Below, one piece after another: positions 52,226-63,100 of a stretch of DNA of 64,000 bases. The stretch is from contig NZ_CP029185.2 in NCBI RefSeq assembly GCF_003096015.2, positions 3,436,501 through 3,500,500 of the forward strand. Direction: 5' to 3'. Source of the DNA: Limnobaculum parvum (GTDB lineage: Bacteria; Pseudomonadota; Gammaproteobacteria; Enterobacterales; Enterobacteriaceae). A model generated the notes under the pieces. That model was not told the DNA's origin. It saw only the letters and a list, made by a program, of their open reading frames with translations, and made no database searches. A program made the translations under genes and the position numbers. Position 1 is the stretch's first letter, and every line of letters starts with the position of its first letter.

Positions 52226-52247
52226 TCGCGCTGCGATAAATCAATCG

Positions 52248-52283
52248 AAACCCGAATATTCCTGCAATATTCGGGTTTTTTAT
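52248..52283 (+). terminator. Intrinsic terminator of gor
   Basis: AAACCCGAATATT/AATATTCGGGTTT stem with a 5-nt loop and a T-rich tail. Confidence 0.9.
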
Positions 52284-52452
52284 TGCATTATCGGCGAAAG
52301 AAGTCCATTACCCCGCCTTTTTATTGCAGCACCATTACCCTGCTGTTTTATCCCGATTTTTGTCGATATAAATAAACTTTGCTATTATCAATCAGATAAC
52401 AGTAAATGCGGCGATTTCCTCAGCCACCCGAACGAATAGAAAGAACTTCCTA

Positions 52453-53391
52453 ATGAATCGCACGATAAAAACAGCCACTCGGATAATAGACAGAATCAAA
52501 GCCATCCCCAGCATTGCACACTTGCTGCGCGCTACCGAACGCTTTAACGATCGTCTGGGAAGCCAGTTTGGTGCCGCAATTACTTATTTCTCTTTTCTAT
52601 CGCTGATCCCTATTTTGATGGTCTCTTTTGCCGCCGCCGGTTTTGTGTTGGCTTCCAACCCTGAGCTATTGGCTGAGCTTATCAATAAAATTGTCACCAG
52701 CGTTTCTGACCCTAATCTGGCAACCACGCTGGAAAATACGGTCAATACCGCCATCCGCCAACGTACTACTGTTGGTTTAACCGGTCTGCTAGTGGCGCTC
52801 TACTCGGGCATCAGTTGGATGGGTAATTTACGCGAAGCCATTCGCGCACAAAGTCGGGATGTCTGGGAGCGTAATCCGGCGGAGGAAGACAAATTCTACT
52901 TTCGCTATATTAAAGATTTTATCTCCCTAACCGGGTTAGTGGTTGCGTTAATTGTGACTATTTCCCTCACCTCTGTTGCCGGTTCAGCCCAGCAGGTCAT
53001 TGTTAATGCCTTAGGGCTAGGGGGCATCGTCTGGCTCAGACCGGCTTTAACACTCATCGCCCTGACGGTTTCCATTACCGCTAACTACTTTATGTTCCTG
53101 TGGATATTTTGGATGTTGCCGAAACAGCGCCCCAACCTTAAAGCATTATTAAAAGGCAGCCTGCTGGCGGCAATCGGTTTTGAAGCGATCAAATTCATCA
53201 TGACCATTACGTTACCACAGTTGGCTCAATCTCCTTCTGGTGCTGCTTTTGGGTCAATTATTGGCTTACTGGCATTTTTCTACTTCTTCGCTCGTTTAAC
53301 CTTATTCTGCGCCGCCTGGATTGCCACCGCGCAGGAAAATCAAAAAATAACTGATGCCAATAGCGGTCAAACACCACCAGAGTCGATCTAG
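52453..53391 (+). CDS. yhjD: YhjD, YihY/UPF0761-family inner-membrane protein
   Basis: 312 residues with six membrane helices. It matches E. coli YhjD from IPSIAHLLRATERFNDRLGS onward, including AAITYFSFLSLIPILMVSFA, YSGISWMGNLREAIRAQSRD and GFEAIKFIMTITLPQ. It is shorter at the N-terminus than E. coli (337). In E. coli a mutation in yhjD (also called a Kdo exporter candidate) suppresses loss of Kdo in LPS; the native substrate is unsettled. Synteny gor-yhjD-kdgK is kept, without the genes between gor and yhjD in E. coli. Confidence 0.92.
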   Translation: MNRTIKTATRIIDRIKAIPSIAHLLRATERFNDRLGSQFGAAITYFSFLSLIPILMVSFAAAGFVLASNPELLAELINKIVTSVSDPNLATTLENTVNTAIRQRTTVGLTGLLVALYSGISWMGNLREAIRAQSRDVWERNPAEEDKFYFRYIKDFISLTGLVVALIVTISLTSVAGSAQQVIVNALGLGGIVWLRPALTLIALTVSITANYFMFLWIFWMLPKQRPNLKALLKGSLLAAIGFEAIKFIMTITLPQLAQSPSGAAFGSIIGLLAFFYFFARLTLFCAAWIATAQENQKITDANSGQTPPESI

Positions 53392-53469
53392 CAGATAACT
53401 GACTCGCTTTATGCGATATTACCAAGACAAACGCACCCGCTTTTTTCTAAAAAAGCGTCATCCCACAAT

Positions 53470-53490
53470 TATTGAAACAATGTTTTATTT
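53470..53490. promoter_or_regulatory. KdgR-like operator upstream of kdgK
   Basis: TATTGAAACAATGTTTTATT is an imperfect palindrome fitting the KdgR consensus (AAT.AAAC...TGTTT.ATT). It lies 75 bp before kdgK and just before a TTGACT -35-like box (53495). KdgR represses hexuronate genes and is released by 2-keto-3-deoxygluconate, the KdgK substrate. Confidence 0.72.
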
Positions 53491-53564
53491 TTTCTTGACT
53501 ATCCCCTGCTAAGTTATAAAACTAATCCCAATGACCAATAAAATTAAGACTGGGATGCCACACA

Positions 53565-54497
53565 ATGACCACCAAAAGAATTGCCGTTATTGGCGAATGC
53601 ATGATTGAACTCTCTGAAAAAGAAAATAATGTCAGCCGTGGATTTGGCGGAGATACCCTGAATACCTCTGTATATATTGCTCGCCAAGTGCCGGACGATA
53701 AGTTGGCGGTACATTATGTTACTGCTCTGGGAACTGACGTTTTCAGCGATCAAATGCTGACCACTTGGCAAAAAGAAAAGGTTAAAACCGACTTAATTCA
53801 GCAGTTGGATGACAAAATGCCGGGCCTCTATTATATCGAGACCGATGACACTGGCGAACGTAAATTCTATTACTGGCGTAACGATGCCGCAGCGCGTTAT
53901 TGGCTGACTCGCGATAAGTCCGATGAAATTTGCCAAAAGCTGGCGCATTTTGATTATATCTATCTGAGTGGAATCAGTGTCGCAATCCTCAATCAGGAAA
54001 GTCGCCAGAAACTCATTGGTCTACTGAAAGCCTGTCGGAGTCATGGTGGCAAAGTTATTTTTGATAACAACTACCGCCCGCGTCTGTGGCAAAGCCGTGA
54101 AGAAACACAGCAGGTTTACCATGATGTACTTTGCTGCACCGATATTGCCTTCCTGACTTTAGATGATGAAGATGCTCTGTGGGGCGAAGAACCGTACGAA
54201 AATGTCATTACCCGTACTCAGGCACTCGGGGTGAGCGAAATCATCATTAAGCGCGGCGCAGACTCCTGTATCGCCGCTACCGGTAGCGATCGGGAAGACG
54301 TTCCTGCGATTAAACTGGCTAAAGAGAAGGTGGTTGATACCACTGCTGCCGGTGACTCTTTCAGCGCAGGCTACCTCGCCGTTCGTTTACAGGGTGGAAA
54401 GGTCGTTGACGCGATTAAACGCGGCCACCTAACCGCCAGTACAGTTATTCAGTATCGCGGGGCAATTATTCCGCTGGATGCAATGCCCGCGCTCTGA
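53565..54497 (+). CDS. kdgK: KdgK, 2-keto-3-deoxygluconate kinase
   Basis: PfkB/ribokinase-family enzyme phosphorylating KDG in hexuronate and pectin breakdown. 310 residues (E. coli 309): IAVIGECMIELSEKE, the substrate-binding RGFGGDTLNTSVYIARQV, FDNNYRPRLW, and the catalytic PfkB signature DTTAAGDSFSAGYLAVRL with the base Asp in AAGDS. Start ATG 53565. A KdgR-like site stands upstream and a terminator downstream. Confidence 0.97.
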   Translation: MTTKRIAVIGECMIELSEKENNVSRGFGGDTLNTSVYIARQVPDDKLAVHYVTALGTDVFSDQMLTTWQKEKVKTDLIQQLDDKMPGLYYIETDDTGERKFYYWRNDAAARYWLTRDKSDEICQKLAHFDYIYLSGISVAILNQESRQKLIGLLKACRSHGGKVIFDNNYRPRLWQSREETQQVYHDVLCCTDIAFLTLDDEDALWGEEPYENVITRTQALGVSEIIIKRGADSCIAATGSDREDVPAIKLAKEKVVDTTAAGDSFSAGYLAVRLQGGKVVDAIKRGHLTASTVIQYRGAIIPLDAMPAL

Positions 54498-54512
54498 GAA
54501 AAGATCAAATAA

Positions 54513-54552
54513 AAAAGCCCCGATGCTGAATTTTTCAGTCCGGGGCTTTTCT
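54513..54552. terminator. Terminator between kdgK and yhjJ
   Basis: AAAAGCCCCG/CGGGGCTTTT outer stem with an inner CTGAA/TTCAG hairpin. It has a T-rich tail on the plus strand and A-rich flank on the other, so it can serve both convergent genes. Confidence 0.9.
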
Positions 54553-54569
54553 TTTACTTATTACTCAAA

Positions 54570-56009
54570 TCACTTAGCTTCTTCCGCCTTTGGCGTCATG
54601 ATTGAATCGAGTAAATCCGCTAATACTTTAACATTCTCTTCAGGCTCACCGGCAGGCTGAGTCAGCACCATTGTTGGCTTGAGACTCAGTATTTGATGAA
54701 TGCGAGAATTAACATCCGTTATCGTCAGCGCACTAAGAAACTTCTGATTCAACTGCTGATAGGATTCTGGATCGACAGCGATAGAGCCGCTTTTATGGAT
54801 CAGCAGACGCTGATTCATAATCTCAGTGGTATCGGTTTTGGCGTAAGTGGCAATCGTCTTATTCAACTGCTCTTTTTGCGCTGCGACTAAAGTTTTCAGT
54901 TCAGCTTCGGTGATGCCTTCTTTATCCAGCTTCACCAGCTCAGCACCCAGCTGTTTCATACTGCTTTTCAGCGCAGGCAGTTGCACATCCAGCGTCATAT
55001 TGCATTTATAACGTTGAAACTGTACCTGACACTCAATATCCAGTGGTTCACCCTTCAACACGGTACGCCCAAGCTTCTGGTTCAGACGATTTTTAATCAT
55101 GTCATTGGCAATCATACTCAACCACTGGCGCTCTAACGAAGTGGTCGTCACGACCGGATGCCATGGATCATCCCATAACAGCCTAATGCGATCTTTTGTC
55201 ACGCCCTGAGATGAAAAGCTAACGGGTGTTGGCGGTAATGCGCTGAGTACCGCAATGGTCGCCGGGGTCTCTCGCTTACCGCTTAAGCCACCAAAAGCCT
55301 TATTAATCTGATCGTTCAACACCCGGCGGTCAACATTGCCCACCACATACAGCGTCATGGCATCCGGGGTATACCATTTGCTGTAGAACTCACTCAACTG
55401 TTCTGCTGTCGCGTCTGCAACAATGGCTTGCCCTGGCTCATGGCCTATTAAAGGTGAGTTTTTAATGCGATAACGCCACCAAGCATCGTTCAGCCCAGAT
55501 GGCAGCATAACCAATGGTGAAGCAAACTCACTCCGGATGGCCTGAATTTGCTCGTTTGTCACGGTAGGCCGGTTCACTGCATCCGATAACCAACTGAATG
55601 CCTCTTTCAATATTTCTGGCCGGTTATTTGGCAGACTCAAATTATAGCGAGTGTAATCGTAGGAGACTTCGACCAGTGACTTTGGCCCCACATCAGGAAT
55701 AATTTGGGAAAACAGCGTTTGCATTCCCGCACCGCTAAAATGCTCGGTACGAGACGTTGCCAGACGCGGTAACAAATAGGAGAAACCCACTTGCGGAATA
55801 CTCTCCTGTAGAGAGCCGGCATTGATTTCTAATCGAATTTCAATCTTATCACTTGGCCGATGTGGGGTAGCAAGTACTTGCCATCTAAATCCATTTTCCA
55901 ATTTTCCTTCTTGCCATGCTGGATCGGTTTTTAATGGCTCTGCCTGAGCAGCTCCCGCCATTATCAACACGCATCCACCTAAAGCGGACCATAAAAACTT
56001 ACTATGCAT
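54570..56009 (-). CDS. yhjJ: YhjJ, periplasmic M16-family peptidase-like protein
   Basis: 479 residues with a signal peptide (LWSALGGCVLIMAGAAQA). Two M16-like halves: N-terminal GFRWQVLATPHRPSDKIEIR and C-terminal RLLWDDPWHPVVTT. The family zinc motif HxxEH is absent from the N-terminal half, as in E. coli YhjJ (498), so it is predicted to be non-catalytic. WYTPDAMTLYVVGNVD is the typical M16 strand. Function unknown. Monocistronic, convergent to kdgK. Confidence 0.92.
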   Translation of the reverse strand: MHSKFLWSALGGCVLIMAGAAQAEPLKTDPAWQEGKLENGFRWQVLATPHRPSDKIEIRLEINAGSLQESIPQVGFSYLLPRLATSRTEHFSGAGMQTLFSQIIPDVGPKSLVEVSYDYTRYNLSLPNNRPEILKEAFSWLSDAVNRPTVTNEQIQAIRSEFASPLVMLPSGLNDAWWRYRIKNSPLIGHEPGQAIVADATAEQLSEFYSKWYTPDAMTLYVVGNVDRRVLNDQINKAFGGLSGKRETPATIAVLSALPPTPVSFSSQGVTKDRIRLLWDDPWHPVVTTTSLERQWLSMIANDMIKNRLNQKLGRTVLKGEPLDIECQVQFQRYKCNMTLDVQLPALKSSMKQLGAELVKLDKEGITEAELKTLVAAQKEQLNKTIATYAKTDTTEIMNQRLLIHKSGSIAVDPESYQQLNQKFLSALTITDVNSRIHQILSLKPTMVLTQPAGEPEENVKVLADLLDSIMTPKAEEAK

Positions 56010-56397
56010 ACTGAAACCTCATTTACTGCTTATATCAACCCGACAACATCAATGTGATTGTCTGACAGCTAATATTTGCATCCTTGTCGTTTTTGTTATT
56101 GAAAGAAGCAGGCTGTCGAGATGTCACTTAATGCTACTATCATTTAAATAAGAAAACTGATGGCTAACTTGCAAACAGAGACATTATGCAGAGAATACCG
56201 CCAGCAGCAAGCCGTCGGAAGGAAATGAAGCAACGCTTGATTATAAAATAAACAGTTTTATTGCATATGAAATTATATCTGAGAAATGATTTATTTCCAC
56301 ATAAGCTAAGTCCAATTATAGCTAATCCTATTCCATATCAATTTTAGTGGTAAAAAACGGTTCACTGTCCCCACTTATCTCTCATACCGATAAAAAA
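56010..56397. other. Gap between yhjJ and the dctA terminator
   Basis: About 390 bp, AT-rich. It should contain the yhjJ promoter near 56010-56100. No gene, repeat or RNA was recognised. Confidence 0.45.
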
Positions 56398-56429
56398 CAC
56401 CCCAAAGTTGATGTCCAACTTTTGGGGTG
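56398..56429 (-). terminator. Intrinsic terminator of dctA
   Basis: Stem CACCCCAAAGTTG/CAACTTTTGGGGTG (one extra T) with a 5-nt loop; on the minus strand a run of six T follows. Confidence 0.9.
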
Positions 56430-56472
56430 CAGTTCGCAAGGTGAGGATCTTTCATTTAAACGAGGTGACTAA

Positions 56473-57750
56473 TTAGGCAATTTTAGTCTCTTTGAAACCC
56501 TGATTGTCTAACTCATCATGCAGTTTCTTTTCGTCTAACTGACCGCACCATTTAGCAACAACAACCGTTGCTACGCCATTACCAATCAGGTTAGTTAACG
56601 CACGGGCTTCTGACATGAAGCGATCGATACCCAGAATTAACGCTAACCCAGCCAGTGGTAGGTGACCCACCGCAGAGATGGTTGCAGCCAATACAATAAA
56701 GCCACTGCCTGTTACCCCAGCGGCACCTTTGGATGACAGGAGTAACACCACCAACAACGTGATCTGGTTAAACACGCTCATCTCGGTATTCGTTGCTTGA
56801 GCGATAAAAACCGCCGCCATAGTCAGATAGATGGACGTTCCATCGAGGTTAAACGAGTACCCCGTAGGGATAACCAGTCCTACAACCGATTTCTGACAGC
56901 CTAAACGTTCCATCTTATCCAGCATTCTTGGTAATACAGACTCAGAAGAAGAAGTACCCAGAACGATCAGGAGTTCTTCTTTGATATAGCGGATAAATTT
57001 GAAGATATTGAATCCAAAACCCTTGGCAATTGCACCAACCACAAACACGATGAACAGCACACAGGTGATATAGAAGCACAGAATTAACTGTCCTAATTGC
57101 ACCAGAGAACCTACACCATATTTACCGATAGTAAAGGCCATTGCACCAAATGCACCAATAGGTGCTAGGCGCATGATCATATTGATAATGCCAAAAATCA
57201 CGCGGGAGAAGCTGTCGATAACGTTAAAGACTAACTGACCCTTTTCACCCAGACGATGCAGGGCAAAACCAAACAGCACGGCAAACAGTAGAACCTGAAG
57301 AATGTTACCGCTTGCAAACGCACCGACTACGCTACCCGGAATAACATCCAGTAAGAATGAAACGATACCTTGTGATTTCGCTGCATCTGCGTAAGCAGCA
57401 ACAGCGCTGGCATCCAATTGTGATACATCAATGTTCATACCTGCGCCGGGTTTGAGCACGTTTACTACGATCAGACCAATCAACAGGGCCAATGTACTCA
57501 CGATTTCAAAATAGAGTAACGCGATGCCGCCCGTACGGCCTACAGCCTTCATGTTCTCCATTCCGGCAATACCGGTAACAACAGTACAGAAGATAATCGG
57601 TGCGATAATCATTTTAATCAGTTTGATAAAGCCATCACCTAACGGCTTCATTGATGCACCAATCTCAGGACAAAAATGCCCCAACAGTACCCCAGCCGTT
57701 ATTGCAATTAACACCTGAATATAAAGTGATTTGAAAATATTTAATTTCAT
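56473..57750 (-). CDS. dctA: DctA, aerobic C4-dicarboxylate transporter
   Basis: DAACS/DctA-family symporter for succinate, fumarate, malate and aspartate. 425 residues (E. coli 428) with LGHFCPEIGASMKPLGDGFI, the serine-rich hairpin GTSSSESVLPRML, the substrate motif PTGYSFNLDGTSIY and GIDRFMSEARALTN. The start is ATG 57750 with TAAGGAAAG before it; the frame extends upstream to 57804 without a ribosome site. In E. coli dctA is under DcuSR and CRP control; no clear site was seen. Confidence 0.96.
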   Translation of the reverse strand: MKLNIFKSLYIQVLIAITAGVLLGHFCPEIGASMKPLGDGFIKLIKMIIAPIIFCTVVTGIAGMENMKAVGRTGGIALLYFEIVSTLALLIGLIVVNVLKPGAGMNIDVSQLDASAVAAYADAAKSQGIVSFLLDVIPGSVVGAFASGNILQVLLFAVLFGFALHRLGEKGQLVFNVIDSFSRVIFGIINMIMRLAPIGAFGAMAFTIGKYGVGSLVQLGQLILCFYITCVLFIVFVVGAIAKGFGFNIFKFIRYIKEELLIVLGTSSSESVLPRMLDKMERLGCQKSVVGLVIPTGYSFNLDGTSIYLTMAAVFIAQATNTEMSVFNQITLLVVLLLSSKGAAGVTGSGFIVLAATISAVGHLPLAGLALILGIDRFMSEARALTNLIGNGVATVVVAKWCGQLDEKKLHDELDNQGFKETKIA

Positions 57751-58018
57751 GATGCTTTCCTTATTTTTATTAGCAACACGGTGTAGAGCGCTGGAAAATA
57801 ACATCCAATTAACACAATGGATATTAATTTATTGATTAACCAATGGGGAAAAATCAGAAATATGAACTGGATCGCATCACAACTGCTGGTTTTACGTACT
57901 TTATGGTCAAAAATTGGTTAATGGGTATTTTTCAATCTCTGTTGATCGGTGACCGTGTATTTATTAACAATATTAACAATTTCGTCAACGTCATACCTTC
58001 ACGGCAATATCGATTTTC

Positions 58019-60019
58019 TTAATAATAGGAAGACAGGTACTTTTCCTTAAACATTTCATAGGGAAGCGCTCGGGAAAAAAGATAGCCCTGAGCAAAATGC
58101 ATACCGTGCGACAGTAGCCAATCAGCCTGCTGTTGAGTTTCCACTCCTTCGATCACCACCTTCAGGGAAAGAATTTGGGCAATAGAATTCACAATTTGTA
58201 CCAGTTCGTCATCGTCTGGTAATCCATCCACAAAGCTCTTATCAATTTTCAGTTCATCCACCGGTAAGTGACTAAGATAATTAAGATTACAGTAGCCTGT
58301 ACCAAAATCATCTAATGCAATAGAAATGCCTAGTTCGCGCATTTTTATTAATGTTGGCAGTACAGCCTTTAAATCATAAATATTGGCTGTTTCTGTCAGT
58401 TCCAGAATGAGCTTGTTTGGGCAGAAATCGTAGCGTTGACACAACCTACTCAACTGTTCAATTAAATCAGGCTGCTGCAACTGCAATACCGATAGGTTAA
58501 CGGATAGCGTCAACGGAATAGCCTGTTGTTTCCAGTGGGCGAGTGTCGTACAAGCCTCTTCCAACACCCATAACCCTAACTCAAGAATTAATCCGGTCTC
58601 TTCTGCCAATGGAATAAAATCCCCCGGATAGCGGATATCATCTTCAGCATAATGCCAACGGATCAATGCTTCTGCCCCATAAGGCTGGCCGGTAGCCATA
58701 TTGACCTGAGGTTGAAGATAAAGGCGGAACTGATTCTCTTTCATTCCGCGAACGACTTCATTCTCCATGATCAACCGTTGCTGAATATCATTGGTCATAT
58801 CCGGTTCGAAAAACAGAACCTGATTTTTCCCCCGCCGTTGAGCTAATAGCATCGCTGCCTGAGCATGGGCAATCAGCCCATCAGGTTCTTCACTATCATT
58901 GGGGTACTGTGTAATACCAATGCTAACGGTCGGCTGATACTGATACTCATTAATGCTAAGCGGTGAAGTCATATTTTTGATCAGGCGCTGCGCCAGTTGC
59001 ATGGCGTGTAACGGGCTTTCCAACGACTTGCTGAGTACAATAAACTCTTCCCCATGAAGCCTCGCCAGCAGAGTATGTTCACCCAGCACTTCTCTCATGC
59101 GCTGAACCGCATCGATTAGACCAAGATTTCCCTGCTCTTGCCCCAACGCCTGATAGACCTCTTTAAAGGAATCTAAATTAATAAATAGCAGGCTAAACGG
59201 CTGCTTTTCATGGCTACTGTTCATCAACTGCTGCTTTAAAAGCTCCTGAAACAGCGTGTAATTGGGCAAATCGGTAATAGGATCCCGCGTACTCAGGCGG
59301 GTCAACTGGTGATGAGCCTGTACCAGTGCTTGTTGATTACGGTTATAACTGCGTACCAGCACCCCCAGCTCATCATCCTGATGGTATCGGGGCAAAGTCA
59401 GTTGATGAGACTGAATGTTTTCTATCGGCAGCGTACGGAGGTCATCCGCGATAGCCCGCAGTGGATAAACTAACAAACGATTCAGGCACCAACTGATAGC
59501 AATCGAAAGCATAAACGCCAGCAGCAAATAGGCAACCAATAAGGTTGAAAATCGCTTTAGCGTATATTGATAAAGTTTGTAGGAATCCGCCTCCAGTACC
59601 AGATACCCCATAGGTTGGGGATCGATAGCATTGTATTCTGGAGAGTAGAGTGGAATCAGTGAAACGACGGGAAGTGCCAATAGCTGTTCTACCACATGAG
59701 GGACTTTACCATTGGGCCCGCGTTGGCTGTGAACAGAAACCAACTCTGTATTCACAATTAAATTGGCTTTGGTTAAAAACTCCAGCTCCATCAGATTATC
59801 CAACGCGCGCTGGATCTCTTTCATGTTTCTATCCCATAGCGCGCGTTCCAGAGGCTGCGAAACAGAATAGCTAATATTGTCGAGCTGGATGTGGTAAACC
59901 TCTTTACGCTGCTGAATAAAATCAAACATTTGTATTACGATAAATATACAAATTGTCGCCAGAGCAACGACTGTTACTAGCGACATCTGCTTGATTGTCA
60001 GCGAACGCTTTACCTGCAA
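58019..60019 (-). CDS. pdeK: PdeK (YhjK)-like c-di-GMP phosphodiesterase
   Basis: 666-residue inner-membrane enzyme. The N-terminal helix (SLVTVVALATICIFIVIQMF), a periplasmic sensor domain and a second helix (about 155-175) are followed by HAMP, GGDEF and EAL domains. The GGDEF site is degenerate (LHGEEF). The EAL domain has its catalytic features: EALIRW, ELTETANIYD, ALDDFGTGYCNL, IDKSFV and EGVETQQQ, so it should hydrolyse c-di-GMP. A TTG at 60019 with GGAG eight bases upstream is the likely start. It lies beside bcsC as in E. coli, suggesting local control of cellulose synthesis. Confidence 0.88.
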   Translation of the reverse strand: MQVKRSLTIKQMSLVTVVALATICIFIVIQMFDFIQQRKEVYHIQLDNISYSVSQPLERALWDRNMKEIQRALDNLMELEFLTKANLIVNTELVSVHSQRGPNGKVPHVVEQLLALPVVSLIPLYSPEYNAIDPQPMGYLVLEADSYKLYQYTLKRFSTLLVAYLLLAFMLSIAISWCLNRLLVYPLRAIADDLRTLPIENIQSHQLTLPRYHQDDELGVLVRSYNRNQQALVQAHHQLTRLSTRDPITDLPNYTLFQELLKQQLMNSSHEKQPFSLLFINLDSFKEVYQALGQEQGNLGLIDAVQRMREVLGEHTLLARLHGEEFIVLSKSLESPLHAMQLAQRLIKNMTSPLSINEYQYQPTVSIGITQYPNDSEEPDGLIAHAQAAMLLAQRRGKNQVLFFEPDMTNDIQQRLIMENEVVRGMKENQFRLYLQPQVNMATGQPYGAEALIRWHYAEDDIRYPGDFIPLAEETGLILELGLWVLEEACTTLAHWKQQAIPLTLSVNLSVLQLQQPDLIEQLSRLCQRYDFCPNKLILELTETANIYDLKAVLPTLIKMRELGISIALDDFGTGYCNLNYLSHLPVDELKIDKSFVDGLPDDDELVQIVNSIAQILSLKVVIEGVETQQQADWLLSHGMHFAQGYLFSRALPYEMFKEKYLSSYY

Positions 60020-60149
60020 GTTTTTATCTCCAAATGACCTGATAACTGAACCATATATTTACACACTTGGCGATGAGTAAAATATTATAACGTTCACTTC
60101 TCACATTATGGCAAAAGTATTCTACAACGCTCGGTAATCTGACCCACTA

Positions 60150-63100
60150 TCATTTAAAATCCGCATAAGGCGTTAGCGGCTGAGGCGGTAAATCCATATC
60201 TCCCAACCAAGGTTCAAGGGCATAGCGCACATAAATCAGCGCATGGCTTGGGGTATAATCCTTCGCCTGTTGAATATCGACACCGGCTCCCACACTCCAG
60301 TGAGAGGTAATCCGACGTTCTACTAACGCTCGTAATGTATACCCAGTTCCACTGCTGCTACTGCTGTCGTTTGTGTCATATTTATCCGGCAAACTATCTG
60401 GAATCAGCCCCTGTAACGGATAACGCTTACTGCTATCCGTTGAAGAATGAGAAAGGGATACTGAACCACCCAGCTCCCATGACCAATTTTCTGTGCGCTC
60501 GCGATATAACAGCGGTAAAGAAAACGATAAATATTGTTGAGGGCTGTAATACCCCCCTTGGCCCAAAGTATAATCACTCAAATCTTTCTGGTAGTGCCAC
60601 CACAGGGTATTTAAGCCAACTCTGACCTGACGATCGTTTTCGTTAATCACTTTATAGTAGTAACCGGTCATGGCCTGCATACGCTGGTTATCCGCTACAT
60701 TTTTACCAGTCAATTGATGATAAGCGACATTTCCCCACACGCCATTTGGCCCACCACGGTCATAACTTAAATCCAGTTGAACACCATTTTTACGCACGCC
60801 CCCCCATTGAGTTCCGGTGTAGGGATCCACCGCGCCCCCAAATGATAACAACGAGCTAGAAATGGGCCGGCGAGAGGCGGTAACCGTCCACCCCAAATTA
60901 TGCCAATCATTGCTGTAGCCAATCCCCCCCACCCAATCAACCACTTCAAATCCCATCGGGGTGGTACCGATATCAATTTGCCAGTTATCATCCTGCCAGC
61001 CGGTCGCTACGCTAACGCCATTATCCTTTTGACTGCGTTCGTCACTACAGCCAACTTCCCGGCAGGTGCCAAACGTCTCGTTATACACACCTCGGCTGTC
61101 GGTACTAAAGCTCCCCGCATCCATCATTACCGAATCGCCGCGTAGGAAAGCCGTTCCGCGCTGTAAAGGAAAAGCGATGTGCAGCATGGTTGTATGAGCG
61201 GTTAAATCAGAGATCCCTTTGGTACCGCTGGAGCCCCAGTAGTCATGATCCAACGTCACCGTGGTCGACTGCTGTTTATACAGAGATTCGGCGTCTGATT
61301 TGATACCCCGTTTTAGCCAATCGTCCTGCCGATCGTGACGCATCGCTTTGGTCAAGGCCTCATCATCCATCTCTGCTGAAGGGGTAATTCCATAGGCGGT
61401 CATCGCGTGGCGATAATCATTTAATGCCTCATCAGGATGTCCGGTTCTCTCATCAAACGCAGCAACATCGCGCCACAGGCGAGCGTTATCCATTGATGGT
61501 TTTGTTGATGGTTCTGTTGAAGATAGTAATGCGGCTGATTTTAATGGGGTCAATATTGCTCCAGCACGTATATCATCTCCCACTAACGACCAGAGATAAG
61601 CTAAGCGGCGTCCGGTAGCGATATCACTGGCTTGGGGTTGAATAGAAAGTGCCTCAAGAGACGCTTTGGCCGCATTTAAGTCGCCTTCCGTAATTTGAGC
61701 GTCAATCACACCCAGCAGGGCATCCTGATTATTCGGCTCCCGGGCCAAAATCTTTTGATACTGCGCCTGAGCCTGTTGACCATCTTCCCGCTCTATTGCC
61801 CAGCCAGCCAAGGTCAGATCGATACGGGTGCTGGCTGGCTGCTGTTGTAACCAAGTGATGGCCGCAGGTTCGCCTTCTGTTTCACGAATTTGCTGAGCCT
61901 GTTGCAGAATTTGGGATGTTTTCAGGCGGGTATCAAGCGCACGAATGTTATCGTCCCATGCTGTTCGATCCAACGTTTGTAATTGTGCCAGCGCCTGTGT
62001 CTCACGACCACTGCCGGACAAATAGAGTGAATAAGCATATATCCAGCCAGCATCCCGTTGATGGGGCAGCATCGCCCGACTGAATAAGGTATCCGCTTGT
62101 GCGTTCTTGCCCTGAGTACGCATCACACCAGCCAGACGATAAGTAAGCCAAACATCATCGGGGGTAATTTTCTGAACCTGAAGATATTTTGCCTCTGCGT
62201 CAGCAGGTTTACCGGCAGCAGCAAGCTCTTCCGCCTGCTGTTTCAAGCTGCTAGCGGTTAACTCATTGAGTGAGCTACGCATGCGGTTTTTCATATAGCC
62301 CGGCAGGCTCTGAATATAGCTAAGTGCTTTTTCTGGAGACTGCTTTTCATATAACGAAACCAGTGCGCTAACGGCGCTACCACTGTCTGGCTCCCTATGC
62401 TGCGCCTTCTTATAGTAAGACTCGGCCGCCACTGTATTATTGCGGGCCATCTCAACATCCCCTAGACCAATCAACCCTTGCGCATCCGTACCATCGATAG
62501 CGCTAGCCTGACGGTACAGGGTTTCCGCCTGATCTAACCGTTTATTTTTCAGGGCATTATCTGCCCGTTCAATGGTTAACCAGTAACGATTGGTTTTGAT
62601 CAGGCTATCCAACTTGGCAGTATAATCGCCTGTAATATCGTTGGCTTTCGCTTTCTCAAACTGTGTTAAAGCCTGCTGACGATTCCCGGCTCGGGCATAG
62701 GCTTGCCCTAAGGCGGTCAGCAGTTCAGCATCATTCGGCGAAGCACTGAGTGCCTGTTTTAATGAAGGGATAGCATTAAGGCCGTCGCCGCTATCCACCT
62801 GTTCAAGACCACGAACTCTGGCACGATAGCGAGGATCCTGTAACTGTGTCTGCTGGCGAATCAGTTCTTGCTTTGCTTCCACGGCGGTCGGTTGTCCCTC
62901 AAAGGTGGTGACAAAATGTTGTAACTGAGCCACGCTCCGATCCGAAACCGGTATCTCTTTTAATTTGCTGTACCACAGCTCAGCCGCACTACCGATGCCA
63001 CCGGGGCTAGCTGCCAGCGTTTCCAGTACCTGATAGGCCTGCTGATCTTTTCCTTCATCAAACAGAAGCTGTGCAATGGACATATTCAGCGCATCTGAAG

